Assembly: GCA_030737875.1 (NCBI GenBank)
Contig: CM060915.1
Location: 899,809,177 to 899,873,176 of the forward strand
Source of the DNA: Allium sativum
Lineage: Eukaryota; Streptophyta; Magnoliopsida; Asparagales; Amaryllidaceae
Length of the DNA stretch: 64,000 nt
Direction of reading: 5' to 3'
Shown: positions 33,998 to 46,693 of the stretch, in pieces
Position numbering within the stretch: position 1 is the first letter of the stretch
Layout of the letters: the number at the start of each line of letters is the position of its first letter
Notes under the pieces: generated by a model
What the model was told of the DNA's origin: nothing
The model's database searches: none
The model's input: the letters and a program-made list of their open reading frames with translations, nothing else
Made by a program: the position numbers and the translations under genes

Positions 33998-35618
33998 TTA
34001 AGGTTAAGTTAAGAATTTACCTTGGCTCTGTGGCGTGACTCGGTAGAGAGGGTTAGTAATGCCCTAGATTTAGTTTGAGTGTATATATACGAGTGAGCGT
34101 ATTTGTTATTGATATAAAAATTGTTTTATATTGTGGTGATTTATTAGTTGAGTTGTTTATGGGTTCTGGTCGATCAGTTTGATCCACTGTATCGGTAGGA
34201 GTTTATAAACACTCGAATACGATGGGTCGACACGATATGTTTGAAAAAAAGAGGGTAAATGAAAATAATTTTACCCAAAGTATATTTTGATATATAGTGG
34301 ATATATTGGTTTTTATTATAATCGAGCAAGATTATAAATTAAATGGTTATGTAAATAATCAATCAGAATTCATATAAGTGAAATACATGAAATCAGATGA
34401 GTTAAATCTGAAATTCAAACCAGAAATTGAGTTAAAATTCGGGAAAATTGTATAAGTGTTTGTAAATGGGTTTGGATTAAAAGTAAGGAAAATTTAAGAT
34501 CCTGGGAGATTCTAAATTGCTTTACAAGCAGTGTGAATTATATTTTGAAATGAATTTCAAAGTGAAAATGTTTAGAAATGGTTTTATAGTATTGAACTCA
34601 CTTCGATCGCTGGAAAATTGATTCTGATGATGACAGCTGCATCATCAGTATTCATTTTCGAGTTGTAAGTGACGAATTACTACCAGAGATACTATTTTGA
34701 ATTTGTTTTGGGAAAGACAAGTTGTGTTGAATTTCAAAATAGAATTTGAATTTTTAAATAGATTTGAAATATTAACTTGTTTTAAAAGAAATAAAACGAG
34801 AAGTTTCTTTACAAACGAAGTTTATAAATAGTTCTTTTATAAACGAAGTTTATAAATGAAGTGAAAAGAATTATCATTGGATAATTCAGAAATAAAAATA
34901 CAAGTGTGAAATTGAAAGGGAAATCTATTTTCCAAACGTAGAAATATCGATTTCAAAAGGAATTAAAATCGAGACTTATTTAAAGAATGAATAAAGAAAG
35001 TTGGAAAAGAAAGTTCAAACATAGAATTTAAATAAGAAAATTCATAGGGGATTTGAATATAGAAATTCAAATGAGATTTGAATAAAGAAGATTTAAATAA
35101 TGGAAAAGTGAATATAGAATTCATATAGTGTAATAATAGGATTTGAATATAGAAATTCAAAGGGAGTTTGAATGTATGAAATTCAATGGAATTGAAATAG
35201 AGTTTGAATATAGAAATTCAAATGGAATTTGAATATAGAATTCAAATGGAATTCAAATATAGGATTTGAATATATGGAATTTGAATAATAGAATTTGATA
35301 TATAGATTTGAATAATAGAAGTGGTATAAAATTTGAATAGAAATTTAATGGAATTAACTAAGTAGAAGAGGAATTAGTTAATCGAGTTTTGAATTTGAAG
35401 TTGAACTTTGAAAGGCGAATTGGATTTGTAAATGGATATTCGAAATCGAATATAGAACTTAAGTTTGAAATTTGGATTCAAATTAGTTAATAAGCTAGTT
35501 AAAATATATTTGAACATGTCATGTTCAAATAAAACGTGAAATAGACTAAAGAGTTAATTAACAAATTAATTAACGAATTGAGTTAAAACGATCAGGTATG
35601 AAGGCATATAAATAGAAT

Positions 35619-35820
35619 GCTCGACGAAAAGGTATGTATTTAATTCATATATGAGATTTTATGCGCCGTATCAGCTTGCCACTTGGCTTTTTCTTTTTCA
35701 TTTGGATTGGTGAGGGCCATGGGAGGCTATCTGAAATATCCTGATGCTCTCGGTACAAAGGAGGTTATGGCGAATTTTTTCGGGAATTTAAGGAGTTAGA
35801 ATATTTTTAAGATAATTTGA
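35619..35820 (+). repeat. GCCCGAC module, first copy in B internal region
   Basis: Starts GCTCGACGAAAAGG, includes ATGCGCCGTATC, TGAGGGCCATGGGAGGCTAT and AGGAGGTTATGGCGAATT. It is closest to the A LTR copies but shares GAGGGCCATGGGAGG with the E internal copy. Confidence 0.8.
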
Positions 35821-36839
35821 TAGTTAGAAATCAACGTATCGATATATATATATAGAAGTCGATAAGGAAACGAACTTAGAAATAGAATAGTAAAGTAAAA
35901 AAGGAAGACTAAGAATAAAATCTAGTAAGAATAGAAAGAGGAAGCGTATACGTGTTTAAAAGTGAATAAGTAGTTGTATGGTATTGATTATTCGAGTAAG
36001 TAGTCATATCTGTTTTGATGTTATAAATGTTATTCAGTCAAGGTCTGAGAGGTAGTTATACCCCAACTTGATTGATTTCATTATTAACAGATAAATAGTA
36101 AGATTTCAGGCTCGAAGATCAATGTTGAATAATAGTTAGTTGAATGTAGTATTTGGGTTGCCGTAACGATGTTTTACACAACATCCGTTTTAACCCAAAT
36201 AAGTGTAAGATTGGAAATATAATAAAGAATATTTCCTAAGTATAGAAATAAACGAGATCGGAAAAGAGATAAGTAGTTGGAATATTTTCCAATTATAAAT
36301 AGCACATATTTTCTAAAGTTTAGAAAATAAAGGAAGGCGATATTCGGAAATGTTTTCCAAATAACGTAAAAGGCCAATATGGTTATTGAAAATAATGGTT
36401 AACAAATATTGATAAAGAAATAGAGAAGAGATTTAACTAATGGAATATTAATTAAGGGCTCAGTGACATGTTCAAAAGGAAATTTTGATTTTTGAAAAGA
36501 GTAAACTGATTAAAAACACCCAGGGAAAGACTGTTTGAATTAAAAACAAATTTAATAGGAATTTGTGAAAGCAAATTTGAATTAAGGTAAAGCCAGTAAA
36601 GTGGTAAATGAGGTTGAATTTGAATGATATCAAGACAAATTGGATTGTGAGATTCAAATTTGAAGTGTAATGTGACAATCAAGTTAAGAGTTGGGAATCG
36701 ATAAAAAACTCGAGTTGGAATGATATTTGGCTCGGATATAAACGAATGGTTGTGTCGTGGATAAAAGCAGATTGGAATTTGATTGGGATGACCCTTGTAT
36801 CTGCTGTATTGATAACAGATGGAAAGGATAAAATGATAT

Positions 36840-37040
36840 GCCGACAAAAGGTATAAGTTTATATTTCTATTGGATATAAGATTTATGAGCCGAATTGGCA
36901 AGCCGCTTGGCTGGTTGATTTTCTTTTGGGTTGGAAATAACCCAGAGAGGCAAGTTGGAGTTTGACATATTGACCAGTATAAAGGAGGTGCTGGCGAAAT
37001 TTTTCGAAGAGTTAAGGCGTTAGAAAATTTTCAAGATTTT
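36840..37040 (+). repeat. GCCCGAC module, second copy in B internal region
   Basis: A more diverged copy: GCCGACAAAAGG, then a GAGCCGAATTGGCAAGCCGC segment, a pyrimidine-rich TGATTTTCTTTTGG stretch and AAAGGAGGTGCTGGCGAAAT. It lies about 165 bp before the 3' LTR, much as the E copy lies near its PPT. Confidence 0.7.
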
Positions 37041-37191
37041 TGAAAATTTTCGTTGATAAGAATTAATTAATAATTTAATTGAATTTAAATTGGTTCAGTT
37101 GAAACTGAAGTTAAGGAGTGAACGAATAAGTTCTAACCAGTAGATAGGGTCATCCTCTACCTTTTAGCAATTTCGAGGACGAAATTATTTT

Positions 37192-37204
37192 AAGTGGGGA
37201 AGAT
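37192..37204 (+). promoter_or_regulatory. Polypurine tract of element B
   Basis: AAGTGGGGAAGAT directly precedes the 3' LTR, after a CGAGGACGAAATTATTTT context identical to that of A. One T interrupts the purine run. Confidence 0.85.
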
Positions 37205-38468
37205 TGTAATGACCCGCATTGGCAGAGGTATTATAATTAATTATTTAATTATATAAATAGTGATATAGTGAATTTAATGGTCGTGGAATTAAATAGATGG
37301 AAATATTTAATTAAAATAATAAATTAAATAATATATTTAATTCTGAAATAATCAGAATTGGCTGAAATGACGATATGGTGTGAACCGGATCATCTGTGAT
37401 ATTTAATTCAACTTGGAATTGAATTTGAATAACGAATATATTATATAAACGACACTTTGAACGTAGAGTTATGATATAATTAAAATCGAGCTCAAAATGG
37501 CACTGTAGTTCGTCAATTGGCGATTCGAACTTCAACTGAATGTATAGGATTCGTTTTAAATCAGATTTATGTGAAACAAGGAACGTGTGGAGCTGGTGGA
37601 GTATATCTTTCTAGTGGAAGAGAAAAATCAGGATTTCATCGTGTAAATTTTGAGATAGGTCCAAGTCAAATTTTAGAAAAGTCGCTGTGGAATTCCTTTA
37701 TAATTTATAAAGGAATTATTTATATTTTAAAAAGGAATTTCAATATAAATCGAATATCGGGTTGACCCAGATTTGAAATATCGAGTTATAAATCCTAGTA
37801 GAGCTGTGTGGTATTCCTCTGTGAATATAGACGATAATATTTATTTTTTTAAATATTAAATTTAATTATATTTAAATATATTTATATATTTGAATGGGTC
37901 ATCCAGAGCTTTAAAAATAGCCAGTTTTGCGAACGAAGTCGGAATTCGACAAAACTAGTTTCGTTGGATCCGCAATGTCAAATAGTTGTTAGATTTCCAG
38001 TTTCGTGATTTTTAGAGTCACTGTGTGGCCGTTCGGATTTTTAGAGTGAAAAACAGTCAGATTTCGATAGTTAAAAATACGATGTGTGAGCATACGGAGT
38101 CAGAATTCGATGAAACCAGTTTCGTTGGGACCGTAATATCAAACTCTAGCTACATGTCCAGTTTGGTGATTTTTAGGTATCGTGTGTGAGCACACGAATT
38201 TTTAGAAGACAAAAACATATAAAAAATGTTGAAAATAAAATATCTAAAAATATCCTAAAATATCTAACTTAAATATCTAAATCCCACCCCTATAAATACA
38301 CCCCCTAACAAACCCTTCTAACCGAATTTTCCTCAGAAGTCAACAAAAGAATTCCGCCGTTCATTTCTGGCTTCACAACAAAAACCATCCAAAGAGAAAA
38401 TCAAAGAACAATTCAACGAAAATTCATAAAATCCTCAAACCAATTGGATTAACTTCCTGCGATTTTTC
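37205..38468 (+). repeat. Element B 3' LTR, first segment
   Basis: Homologous to 28567-29829. It carries an intact TATA box, unlike the 5' LTR, and a copy of the recurrent module (about 37490-37690). It is cut by C at 38469; TTTTC (38464-38468) and GTTTC (42988-42992) are the target duplication with one mismatch, and the 5' LTR still reads GTTTC there. Confidence 0.9.
38291..38298 (+). promoter_or_regulatory. TATA box in B 3' LTR
   Basis: TATAAATA between CCACCCC and CACCCCC, about 1.1 kb into the LTR. The 5' LTR has lost one T here (TAAAATA at 29651), which would weaken the promoter of this copy. Confidence 0.6.
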
Positions 38469-41400
38469 TGAAATGACCCAAACTTCCCCGTAAAGGAAAG
38501 GCTGGATTGCTTTGAGAACAACACATATTAGAACACAAACTGAAGAACATTTTATTGCTGGCTACAACAATTACATCAGAGTACAAGAATATAACAGAGT
38601 ATGAATACTTGTTACAGAAATAGAAATACAATAATATCAGAGTTTAAATTACATTTAAATAGCAGCAGAAAAATAATATAAATATACAACTGGAAGAAAT
38701 ACACGGATACAGAGCTTTCCGAATACCGCTTCAGCTGTAAACCAGGATCCTGTAAATATATCTGCAAAATGCTACTCGACTGCACGTATGGAAAATAAGG
38801 GCACCCGAGTTTGCCAGTGAAATAATTACAGGTCAGTCATGGGACTGGTATGAGAAATCTTAACTTAACTTATCCAATAATAAGGCTAATCACAGGACCA
38901 CGCCACTAACTCGGAACGGGTTTACTCCATCGGATTGCCAGTGCATAAAATAAAGTAAAAACGTTAAACAACGCAATGCTTTTTAGAAAAAATGAAACCA
39001 TTATAAGACCCAAGTCCCATCACACAATGCAACGCAAACCGGAGGATAGGGTTTTACCTTATAATGATCAAAAAATGCTAGATACGATAAAACGGATTTA
39101 ATATTAGTGTGTATATCTATGGGTATATATATTTCAAAAACAATTTCAATCATAATGTATTAATCATAGACGGCATAGTACCCCATCCTACTATGTCGCC
39201 ATACTAGTTCTAAAATCAAAACCGCGATGTTGTATTGGAAATTGGATTTCCATCATGAGTCGAGGCTAGGGGCAAGCTCCTCTCCGATTTCGAGACACTC
39301 TAGCAAATGCCTCAGGATCCCCCGCAGTGAACCCTTGGATCTTCAGGGCCGGTCCCTACCTAAGGGTAGTGGATTAATTATGCCTGAACACACGCTTCCC
39401 GGTCCCTTTGGACCTATAGTATGACCACTAACGGCCTATAAAAATCCGAGGCGCCTCAAAATCAATCATCCACATAAGTAATTGCCATCCAGTTTAAGCA
39501 CTGACACCACTCCTAGCCAGAAAGAAACGTGTGCACTCCCTGTAGTTTGTATCCCGTTTTTGACTCATACCGGGGTGTGAGGCTCGCAAAGTCACGATAT
39601 ACACAAAGCTATGCCGTAATAGGCTATGCTTTGATCATCCCACAAGGCCCTGCTTTTCAACAAAAGCCTTGATCGTTTACATCTTGGCGTGCCACATTGA
39701 CAATTCACGCCATGCGATCAATCACTATTAATATATACCAGGGTGTTAAGTAGAGAATAAATCCTCCACCACCAAACAGACATACATTAACAGAAATTGA
39801 TTTAATTCACATGGAACAAAATCCAATGTTAGACATGCATCCATTTACTAGCTTATGCTCTGGGTTTGAGCGAAAACCAAATCCGAACAATCAACAATAG
39901 TCCGGACGGCCACCACAGAAGCCCCTTCAAGGTAGCTACTCCCATCAAGGGTCTCTGTAGCAACACATCCATTCGATGTGAAGATCGTCGGTCTTCAAAC
40001 ACCGTCTTCATCTTCGACTCTTCATCGTCGTAGTAATTATTCGGAATGGGTTAAACCCGGTCTTTCCAAATAACTCTCGTATTTTTATAATTAAAATCAA
40101 GTATTATTAAAAACACATCCAACGCCTCATTCCAATTCAGAATATTCTTTTAAATAAAATATTCACATTATCTTATCAAAGATAAATTCTTTACATTATT
40201 CTTAAATCTTTTCTTTAAAGATTTATTAAAACCCCAATTTGGTTTTAAACATCAAAAATCATTAATCAATGATTATTTAAATTTAAGAAATTAATTTTAT
40301 CTTTAACTGGGTTAAAGAACTAATGTCAATTAAAACATAGTTCACGATAAACTCAAATTCATCTCCCATTAAATAGGGGATTTTCATAGAAATCAGACCA
40401 ATGTATAATCGATATGAATTTCTGTATCGGGCTATTAATATAAATGGAATAACGGCAAAGCCTTTTAAATTCCATATATATTAACGGCCTTCTTTTACAG
40501 AAGCTCATCTCGAATATTGTTAAATCAAATTCCATTCAATCCCAATTTAATATATTAAATTGGAAAACTTTACACTTGGAAAATATTCCATTTTAAATCT
40601 AAATAAAGATTCATAAATCCCAAATTATATTTCACTGCAAATTGGGTTAAAGAACAAGTGTCGTTTAAAACACTGTTCACGATAAATCCAATTTACATTT
40701 CATTTTATTCCAATTATCAAATATGATTGAAACTCTAAAAATCTTAATTAAAAGATTTATTCTTTTCTCAACTGGGGTTAAGAACAGTGTTATTTAAGAC
40801 ACCATTCACGACAACCCAAAAATCCAATTTATTCTATTTAATTCCAAGTAAATATTAACTTATTGGAAAACTTTATTAAATCTTAATTATAAGATTTGTT
40901 CTAGTTAATAACTAGTTCATATCGATAAAATATATTTTTATCTCTTCACTATTGGAAATTTTCATCTAAATTCGTTTTAAATCATTTATTATGATTTTTC
41001 ATAATATTTCTATATTTTTAATAATTTTATTTTCGCTCGTACAGTCGGTTTCCAATAACGGCCACCGAACTGCATCCATAGCGACCTTTTCTAAATTTGA
41101 TTTGGACATAATTCCAAATCCAACCGTTAGATTTTGAAACTCTTATATTCATGAAAAGCTCTTTTCGATACGAACCCAAAGGTTCCGGTTTTAGGAGAAT
41201 CCAACGGTCGGATCTCCCGTTACGTCCATTTAAACTTAATGGTCGAAATTCGCGAATGGTCGCTGCGCGACGCGTTCTATTCAGGCCATTAAATATATAT
41301 ATTTATTTATTTAATATATATTATATCGTCGATTTCTATTTAAAACGTACTTTATAAAATATTTATAAATTCGCCTTAAAACAGTTTTAACTTTATTTCA

Positions 41401-42987
41401 ATTTAAAGTCTAATTTGAATGTTTTATTTTCTTATCATATTAAAAATATTAATATTTCTAAAATATTAAGTTTACAAATCACTTCTTTTTAATATTCATT
41501 TTAAAATGAATACATTAAATCGGTAAACACATTTGGTTTAAAACGGCGTTTCTATTTAAAACAGATTAAATGGGCCAATTCAATTTCTTATTCATTTGTA
41601 TTTTATACTGGGCCAGACCTCCCACATTAAGCCTGTGACTTATGGATGCTGGATATGCCGGTTGGTTCCGGGCAGACTTATCCCATAAGTTAGGCTTAAC
41701 CTCGTGTCATGACCCGTTTCGTATTTTTAACTCAACCCTTTCCATTGTGACTTTTTAACCCATATAATAAAATCTTTTGAACTTTAAAAGATCAAAACCA
41801 TTATTTGATTTCTTTTAACTGAATATTATATTAGAATATTCTTTTAATTCAAAATTGGAATGGGACCCAACAATTACCATATAATTTAATTCTATGGATT
41901 TCAAACACCACAATGTATTCTACACTAATGATAAAAATCATTAATAACATCCAAACATCCAAAGTGAATATTAATACTGTATAAGCGTCAAATAAATAAC
42001 GCTTAAAACTAATCACAAGGGAGATGTGTGAATATCATCCCAAGACCCGTGTGGGGTTTTCAACCAACACATAACATATAACAAATAGTAAAATAAATTA
42101 TTTGTGCACTTGGGCGATGTGTAAAAATTATCGTCCCAATAAACATAAACAAGTCAGGAAACTTGTTAATGGCAGTGTAGCATATTTTTGAATTCCAACA
42201 TAAATGTTTATTTCTAACATAAATGTTCTTTTAATTCTAACATAAATGTCGTTCTTTGAATGCTAACATAAATGATATTTTTATTCTAATTAACTATTCT
42301 TAACAAAATGACATATTAATACAACATTTTATAACTTAAAAGGCATTTTTAATCGAATGCAACATTTTAAAATAAAAATGTGACTTTTCTATGTACTCTA
42401 ACATTACATTTAAAATGTGAAATTTTAAATGTAAACATGTTTTTGTTTAAAAACATGACTTTTTCTATATTATGTTCATGACATTTAAAATATGAGTTTT
42501 AAATGAAAACATGTTTTTACATAACATGTTTTTATTTAAATGACATGTTAATTCTAACCTTAAACAAATGACTAGTTTATTTCTAGATAAACACTTTTAA
42601 CGAAAGCGATGTTTTAATTCTAGCTAAGCATTTTGACAAAAGTGTTCTTTTATTCTAATACTAACGTTTATGACAAAAAAAAAATGTTCTTTTCATATAT
42701 TGCATTAAACTAGAGTTTTTAATGTTACCACGTTTTACATTTTAAAACATGAACAAATTTTGTTAAACCATTCATTATATTAAAATATACGTTTTAATGT
42801 AAACATGTTTCATAAGTTTAAAACATGGACAATTTATATTACGCCATTCATTACATTACAATATACTTTTTTTTCTTTTTTCTTTAATAGTTTAATAATG
42901 AAAATTTTAACTTCTGCCGCAATTTTTTTTTAACAAAATTTCCTTAAAATAAAATTTTAAATTGGCTCCAAATTCCGGGTCGTTACA
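38469..42987 (-). mobile_element. Element C: solo LTR (minus strand)
   Basis: About 4.5 kb bounded by TG...CA, inserted in the 3' LTR of B with a near-perfect TSD. On the minus strand it starts TGTAACGACCCGGAATTTGG at 42987 and ends GGGTCATTTCA at 38469. No primer site or polypurine tract is found inside, so it is a single LTR left by recombination between two LTRs. It belongs with E, G, H, I and F: it has the recurrent module (about 41035-41290), the 'cccgtgtggggtttt' block (42047) and the conserved 3'-end section (38760-40080). Confidence 0.83.
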
Positions 42988-43886
42988 GTTTCTCCTCACC
43001 TGTGTACAATTTTTATTGGGTTCGAACATCATCCTATTTGCTGCGATTAGGGAAAACGTAAGCTAGGGTTCGGGTGTTAATGAATTTGAAGTGTCAATGA
43101 GCGAAACGGAGATTGGATTCATGGTTGCGGAGGAATTTAGCAGCTGTTGGACGAGTCTTCGGGTGTTTGGTTGAAATTGGCATCGCCGTTCTTTCTGTCG
43201 CCGGCGGAGTCGCGTCTTCCAAGTGACCACCAAGAGGGAGTTGAAGGATACAGGATGAGAGAGGAAGGAAAGTGGACTTCGGTGGAGTTTGCAGGCATTT
43301 TCGTTGAGGAATGAGGTCACGAGATGTTGCTGAAGATCGGGAAATGGTGAAAGGGAGTATCAGTTTGGGATCGGGATATGGAGAACGGAGAAGAAGACTT
43401 CTTGGGCCTGGGTTTTTGTAAAATGAGAGTGGGCCGAGTTGGGATGGTAAAGCCCATGATTTTTATTTTAAAAAAAATCTAAGTTAAATTCTATATTAAA
43501 TAGTGTATTAACTTATAATGTCAATAACTTATTCATTTGAAATCAGAATCACGAACCGTAATTTGCGTTAGGACCGTATGGACGGGAGCAACACAATGAA
43601 ACTGACTGGAAGTCCATTGGAGCTCGTTTGAATTTATGGCGAAATAAACTGTTTGATTCAAATTAAACAACAGTTTATCGTTCTTTAACGTTGAACTGCC
43701 AATGTGAGTAAATCTCACTAACTCTGAACAGTTTATAATTTCATGTTGTATTTTTAGAACTGTTAAATATTGGCTGATTGACTGTGTGTTGGCTGTTTGA
43801 TTGAACTGCTAGTCAGTTAGTTGAATTTCTATATTGATTCTGTTTAACAGAATATATCATAGGGAACTGAAAGTGATGTTATCTAT
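42988..43886 (+). repeat. Element B 3' LTR, second segment
   Basis: Homologous to about 29826-30715 of the 5' LTR, from GTTTCTCCTCACCTG to the D insertion at TCTAT (43882-43886). The insertion falls inside the putative leader intron of B, between its donor-like site (about 43704) and its acceptor-like site beyond D (about 53840). Confidence 0.9.
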
Positions 43887-44523
43887 TGTAACGACCCGTA
43901 TTCTACGCATCATAGGACCGTAGAATATTTATTTCTTTCACATACGAAGTCGTATGGTCATGTAACTTTGGGAGACGACTATTGTGGTCATTTCCCATGT
44001 TCATGATTTTTCCCGATTTTTAAATGACCATTATACCCCTAGTTGGTACTGTTTTGGCCATAACTTCTGACTGGAAAGGAATTTTGACCTGAAACCACTT
44101 CCATTAGCTCCGGACGATGGTTTCTCTTTCCGTAGGGTGGTCACATTAGCCAAACGGACTCACCGTTTGGGAGATATGGCTGAAACAAGTTTCAGATGGT
44201 GAAAAACAGCTTAATTGGGCTTAACCGGGTGATTAGCAGCTAGGCCCAGAGGGAAATTTCGGGTTTAGAGGTATAGGAGGACTGATTAGGGTTAGGAAAT
44301 CACTTTCATTTCAGTTTTGAGCCGCCACAAATCTTCTTGAGACCTTAGTAATGGCCTCCATCCTCTAAAACCTCTCCAAAACACATTTTTAGTGAAGATT
44401 AAGCCTAAACTACATCAAAACAAGGCCAAATAGCAACAAAGCAAGGTTGGAGCTGCTGCTATACATAGGAATTCGATCCAAACAGAGAGTATTTCAGATT
44501 TGGTGTTTTACTTTGTGGCCAAG

Positions 44524-45927
44524 GTGAGTGATTTGCATAGTTTTTGCACTAATTACGGTAATTAAGGGTAATTAGTGAAGATTAGCGAATTTATACACTA
44601 ATAAATTCTGGAAAAATGTTTAGAAATTCTTAAATAATGTTGTATGCTTCTGTTAGAAATTTGGTTCGATTTGATTAAGTTTTGTTAACCCTATGATTAG
44701 TTTTACTTAAACATGCTATGGGAAAATATGAAGTTTTAGTCACTTTTGATCCATTTTGATTCATTTGAATTGTTGTTTGCTGTTTGTGGTTGCTATTACT
44801 TGTTGCTATGACTCTATGGTATGTTTTATGATTGATTAGAATAGTTAAATTGGTCGAAAACGTCGTCGAATGGCGTAGAAAGCTCGCTGGAAAGTTGCAG
44901 AAATGTGCAGGTTCCTAACCGGTTCGGATCGGATGAGAGCTCGGATCGGATATGTGAACTGGGCAAGAAAACCCGACCCGAACTGGAGTTTGGCACATAG
45001 GAGACTTGGCAAAAAGGAAGGCCGTTTACTTAGAGTTGGAGTGGAAAAAAGGGGATCGGATCGGAAGAATAATGGGGGCCAGATCGGATCGACTTGGAGA
45101 CGCAGGGCTCGGATCGGAAGTAAACTCTTTGGAGGACTAGCAAGAGGGAACGCCACGCGGATCAGACAGCAAGTGGGGATCGGATCGGAATACGTGAAGA
45201 AACGTGGGAGCGGATCGGAACACGAGAAGGAAGACAGCAACCCGACCCGACCCGGAGAAGGACACCGACCCGACCCGAAGTGGAGTATCTGAACCGAACC
45301 GATGAAGGTGATGACTACCGAACCGACGAAGGTGATGACTACCGAACCGAACCGACAAGGGTGATGACTACCGAACCAAACCAAATTCTAGGACTGTTAC
45401 TGCGCGACAACTCTTCTGAAGACCCACTCCAATTCGACCAAACCCGAGATGCAAAGGAAGTCCAAATGAGAAGTTAAAGCTCAAGATTCAGATGGAAATC
45501 AACGAGTTCGCTTCATGGTTGGGCTTTGCTGCGGGACACGTGCCAAGGAGTTATCGACGTCTATAGCTTTGGACCACTATGGTAGGAGGTACGAAGGCAG
45601 ATTCAGGGCCATTATGGCATCGGTAGGACCAAGGGCTACAACCAATGAAGTGGGTCATTGAAATGTTTGGTCATGACTCCATATGTTTAGCTTGGTCATA
45701 GCAGGGTTTCTACAAGTCGGGATTCGTCGTTACCTCGGTTTGTCTAGTGTTCCAAAGTGGTAGATATCGTACGCTTTACGCACTGAGTGAGAGATGTGAG
45801 GATGGTTGCTATGGATGATTTGTTTGCTATCATTTTGACATGCACGCCCCACCCCCGTATTCTTACACTATTTATTATGGCACCTTAAAGTATTGTACGG
45901 TATGTGGTACTAACTCTTTGGTTGCAG
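44524..45927 (+). promoter_or_regulatory. Putative leader intron in D 5' LTR
   Basis: AAG|GTGAGT at 44524 is a consensus donor. At the other end a perfect TACTAAC branch-point-like heptamer (45908-45914) precedes TTGCAG ending at 45927. The candidate 1.4-kb intron would remove the GC-rich repetitive section from the leader. Both sites are kept in the 3' LTR. A and B have donor/acceptor pairs in similar places. No transcript evidence is available. Confidence 0.45.
45285..45380 (+). repeat. Tandem repeat in D 5' LTR
   Basis: Three units of the type GAAGGTGATGACTACCGAAC plus a variable number of GAACC words. The 3' LTR copy at about 52603-52703 differs by a 5-base GAACC insertion and a few substitutions. 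Confidence 0.9.
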
Positions 45928-46495
45928 GTCCAGGTTCAGGTATGGTTTAGTATACCTGTTATTATTCTGTTTAGATGCTTATCGCTCATACCAGGCTTTA
46001 TGTCTGACCCAGAGTTTTATGTCTCCTCTTATTACTCTGGGTGCTCACACGAGCAGACTAGAGACAGGTTAGCTGGTGATGCACGGGTAGATGATCCGGA
46101 GACGAGCAGGAGGCTTCCACGTAATATATATATATAATATTCTCCCTGTGTTGTTGAGGATCACTACTTGGGCATTGGTGGTGCATCTTCTACTTTAGCT
46201 TTCCTTTGTTAGAGACAGTAAATTTGAAAAGTTGTAATAAGCTGTATTTTTATTTCCGCTGCTCTGATGATTGATGTTGATTTTAGTTATCAGCTTATGC
46301 ACTGTCTCACCTGTTTTATGTCAAGTATATTATTATTATTATATTTTATTCCATGCGCTGTGAGACATTCTACAGGTTCATTGATTAGTTCATCCCCTTC
46401 TTTCCTTTCTTTGGCGACCGTTCCGTGCTAGTCGGGCATGTGTACAGTGCACTTTCGGAGGAAATGCAGGCTGGTGCGGGGCGGGCCGTCACACT

Positions 46496-46507
46496 TGGTA
46501 TCAGAGC
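46496..46507 (+). promoter_or_regulatory. Primer-binding site of element D
   Basis: TGGTATCAGAGC, initiator-Met-tRNA type, two bases after the 5' LTR. The leader motif ACGAGAGAGCGTATTTGT follows at 46562-46579. Confidence 0.95.
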
Positions 46508-46693
46508 TCTAGGTTGCGTAGTTAACCTAGGGAAGTTATCAGGGAGAGATAATATACGTATACGAGAGAGCGTATTTGTGATTACTTTGGTTTTTAAAAG
46601 CTATATATATATACTACTACTAGTATAAGGATGAAGTCGTACTGCACTAGCACCACTATGGAGTCGTTAATCGTTTCCTTTTTCAGATTGACG

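Larger units (their letters stand above)
33984..37204 (+). mobile_element. Element B internal region (no genes)
   Basis: 3221 bp. The leader (33998-34170) resembles that of A and holds the ACGAGTGAGCGTATTTGT motif at 34089-34106. The stretch about 34735-36470 is homologous to the LTR of A (about 2600-5210). A stretch at about 36000-36370 is homologous to this element's own LTR (about 32140-32480). The GCCCGAC module is present twice (35619-35820 and 36840-37040). The 149-codon minus-strand frame at 36452-36901 overlaps a smaller one and shows no known domain; I treat it as chance in AT-rich sequence. Confidence 0.88.
43887..46493 (+). repeat. Element D 5' LTR
   Basis: It begins TGTAACGACCCGTATTC and ends GCCGTCACA. 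It includes a diverged form of the recurrent module (44085-44215), a consensus splice donor (44524) and acceptor (45927), and a GC-rich repetitive section (44880-45400) of GGATCGGATCGGA-like and CCCGACCCGA-like runs. It ends with a section (45980-46400) that shares short phrases with A and B (TCTGACCCAGAGTTT, GAGCAGGAGGCTTCCACG, TATTTCCGCTG). The 129- and 179-codon frames at 44903-45292 and 44845-45384 are products of the repetitive GC-rich section and are not supported as genes. Confidence 0.95.

Noticed and set aside
36452..36901. A 149-codon minus-strand frame in the B internal region
   Set aside because: AT-rich, hydrophobic composition, no recognisable domain, and no matching frame in A or E.
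33984..37204. Degenerate gag-pol in element B
   Set aside because: I looked for zinc knuckles, DTG, YVDD-like and DD35E patterns in the listed frames and saw none; the sequence is explained by leader, LTR-like blocks and modules.
44845..45384. A 179-codon minus-strand frame and a 129-codon plus-strand frame in the D LTR
   Set aside because: They lie in a repetitive GC-rich stretch of GGATCGGATC-like words; only part survives in the other LTR (131 codons at 52163-52558), and both overlap a putative leader intron.
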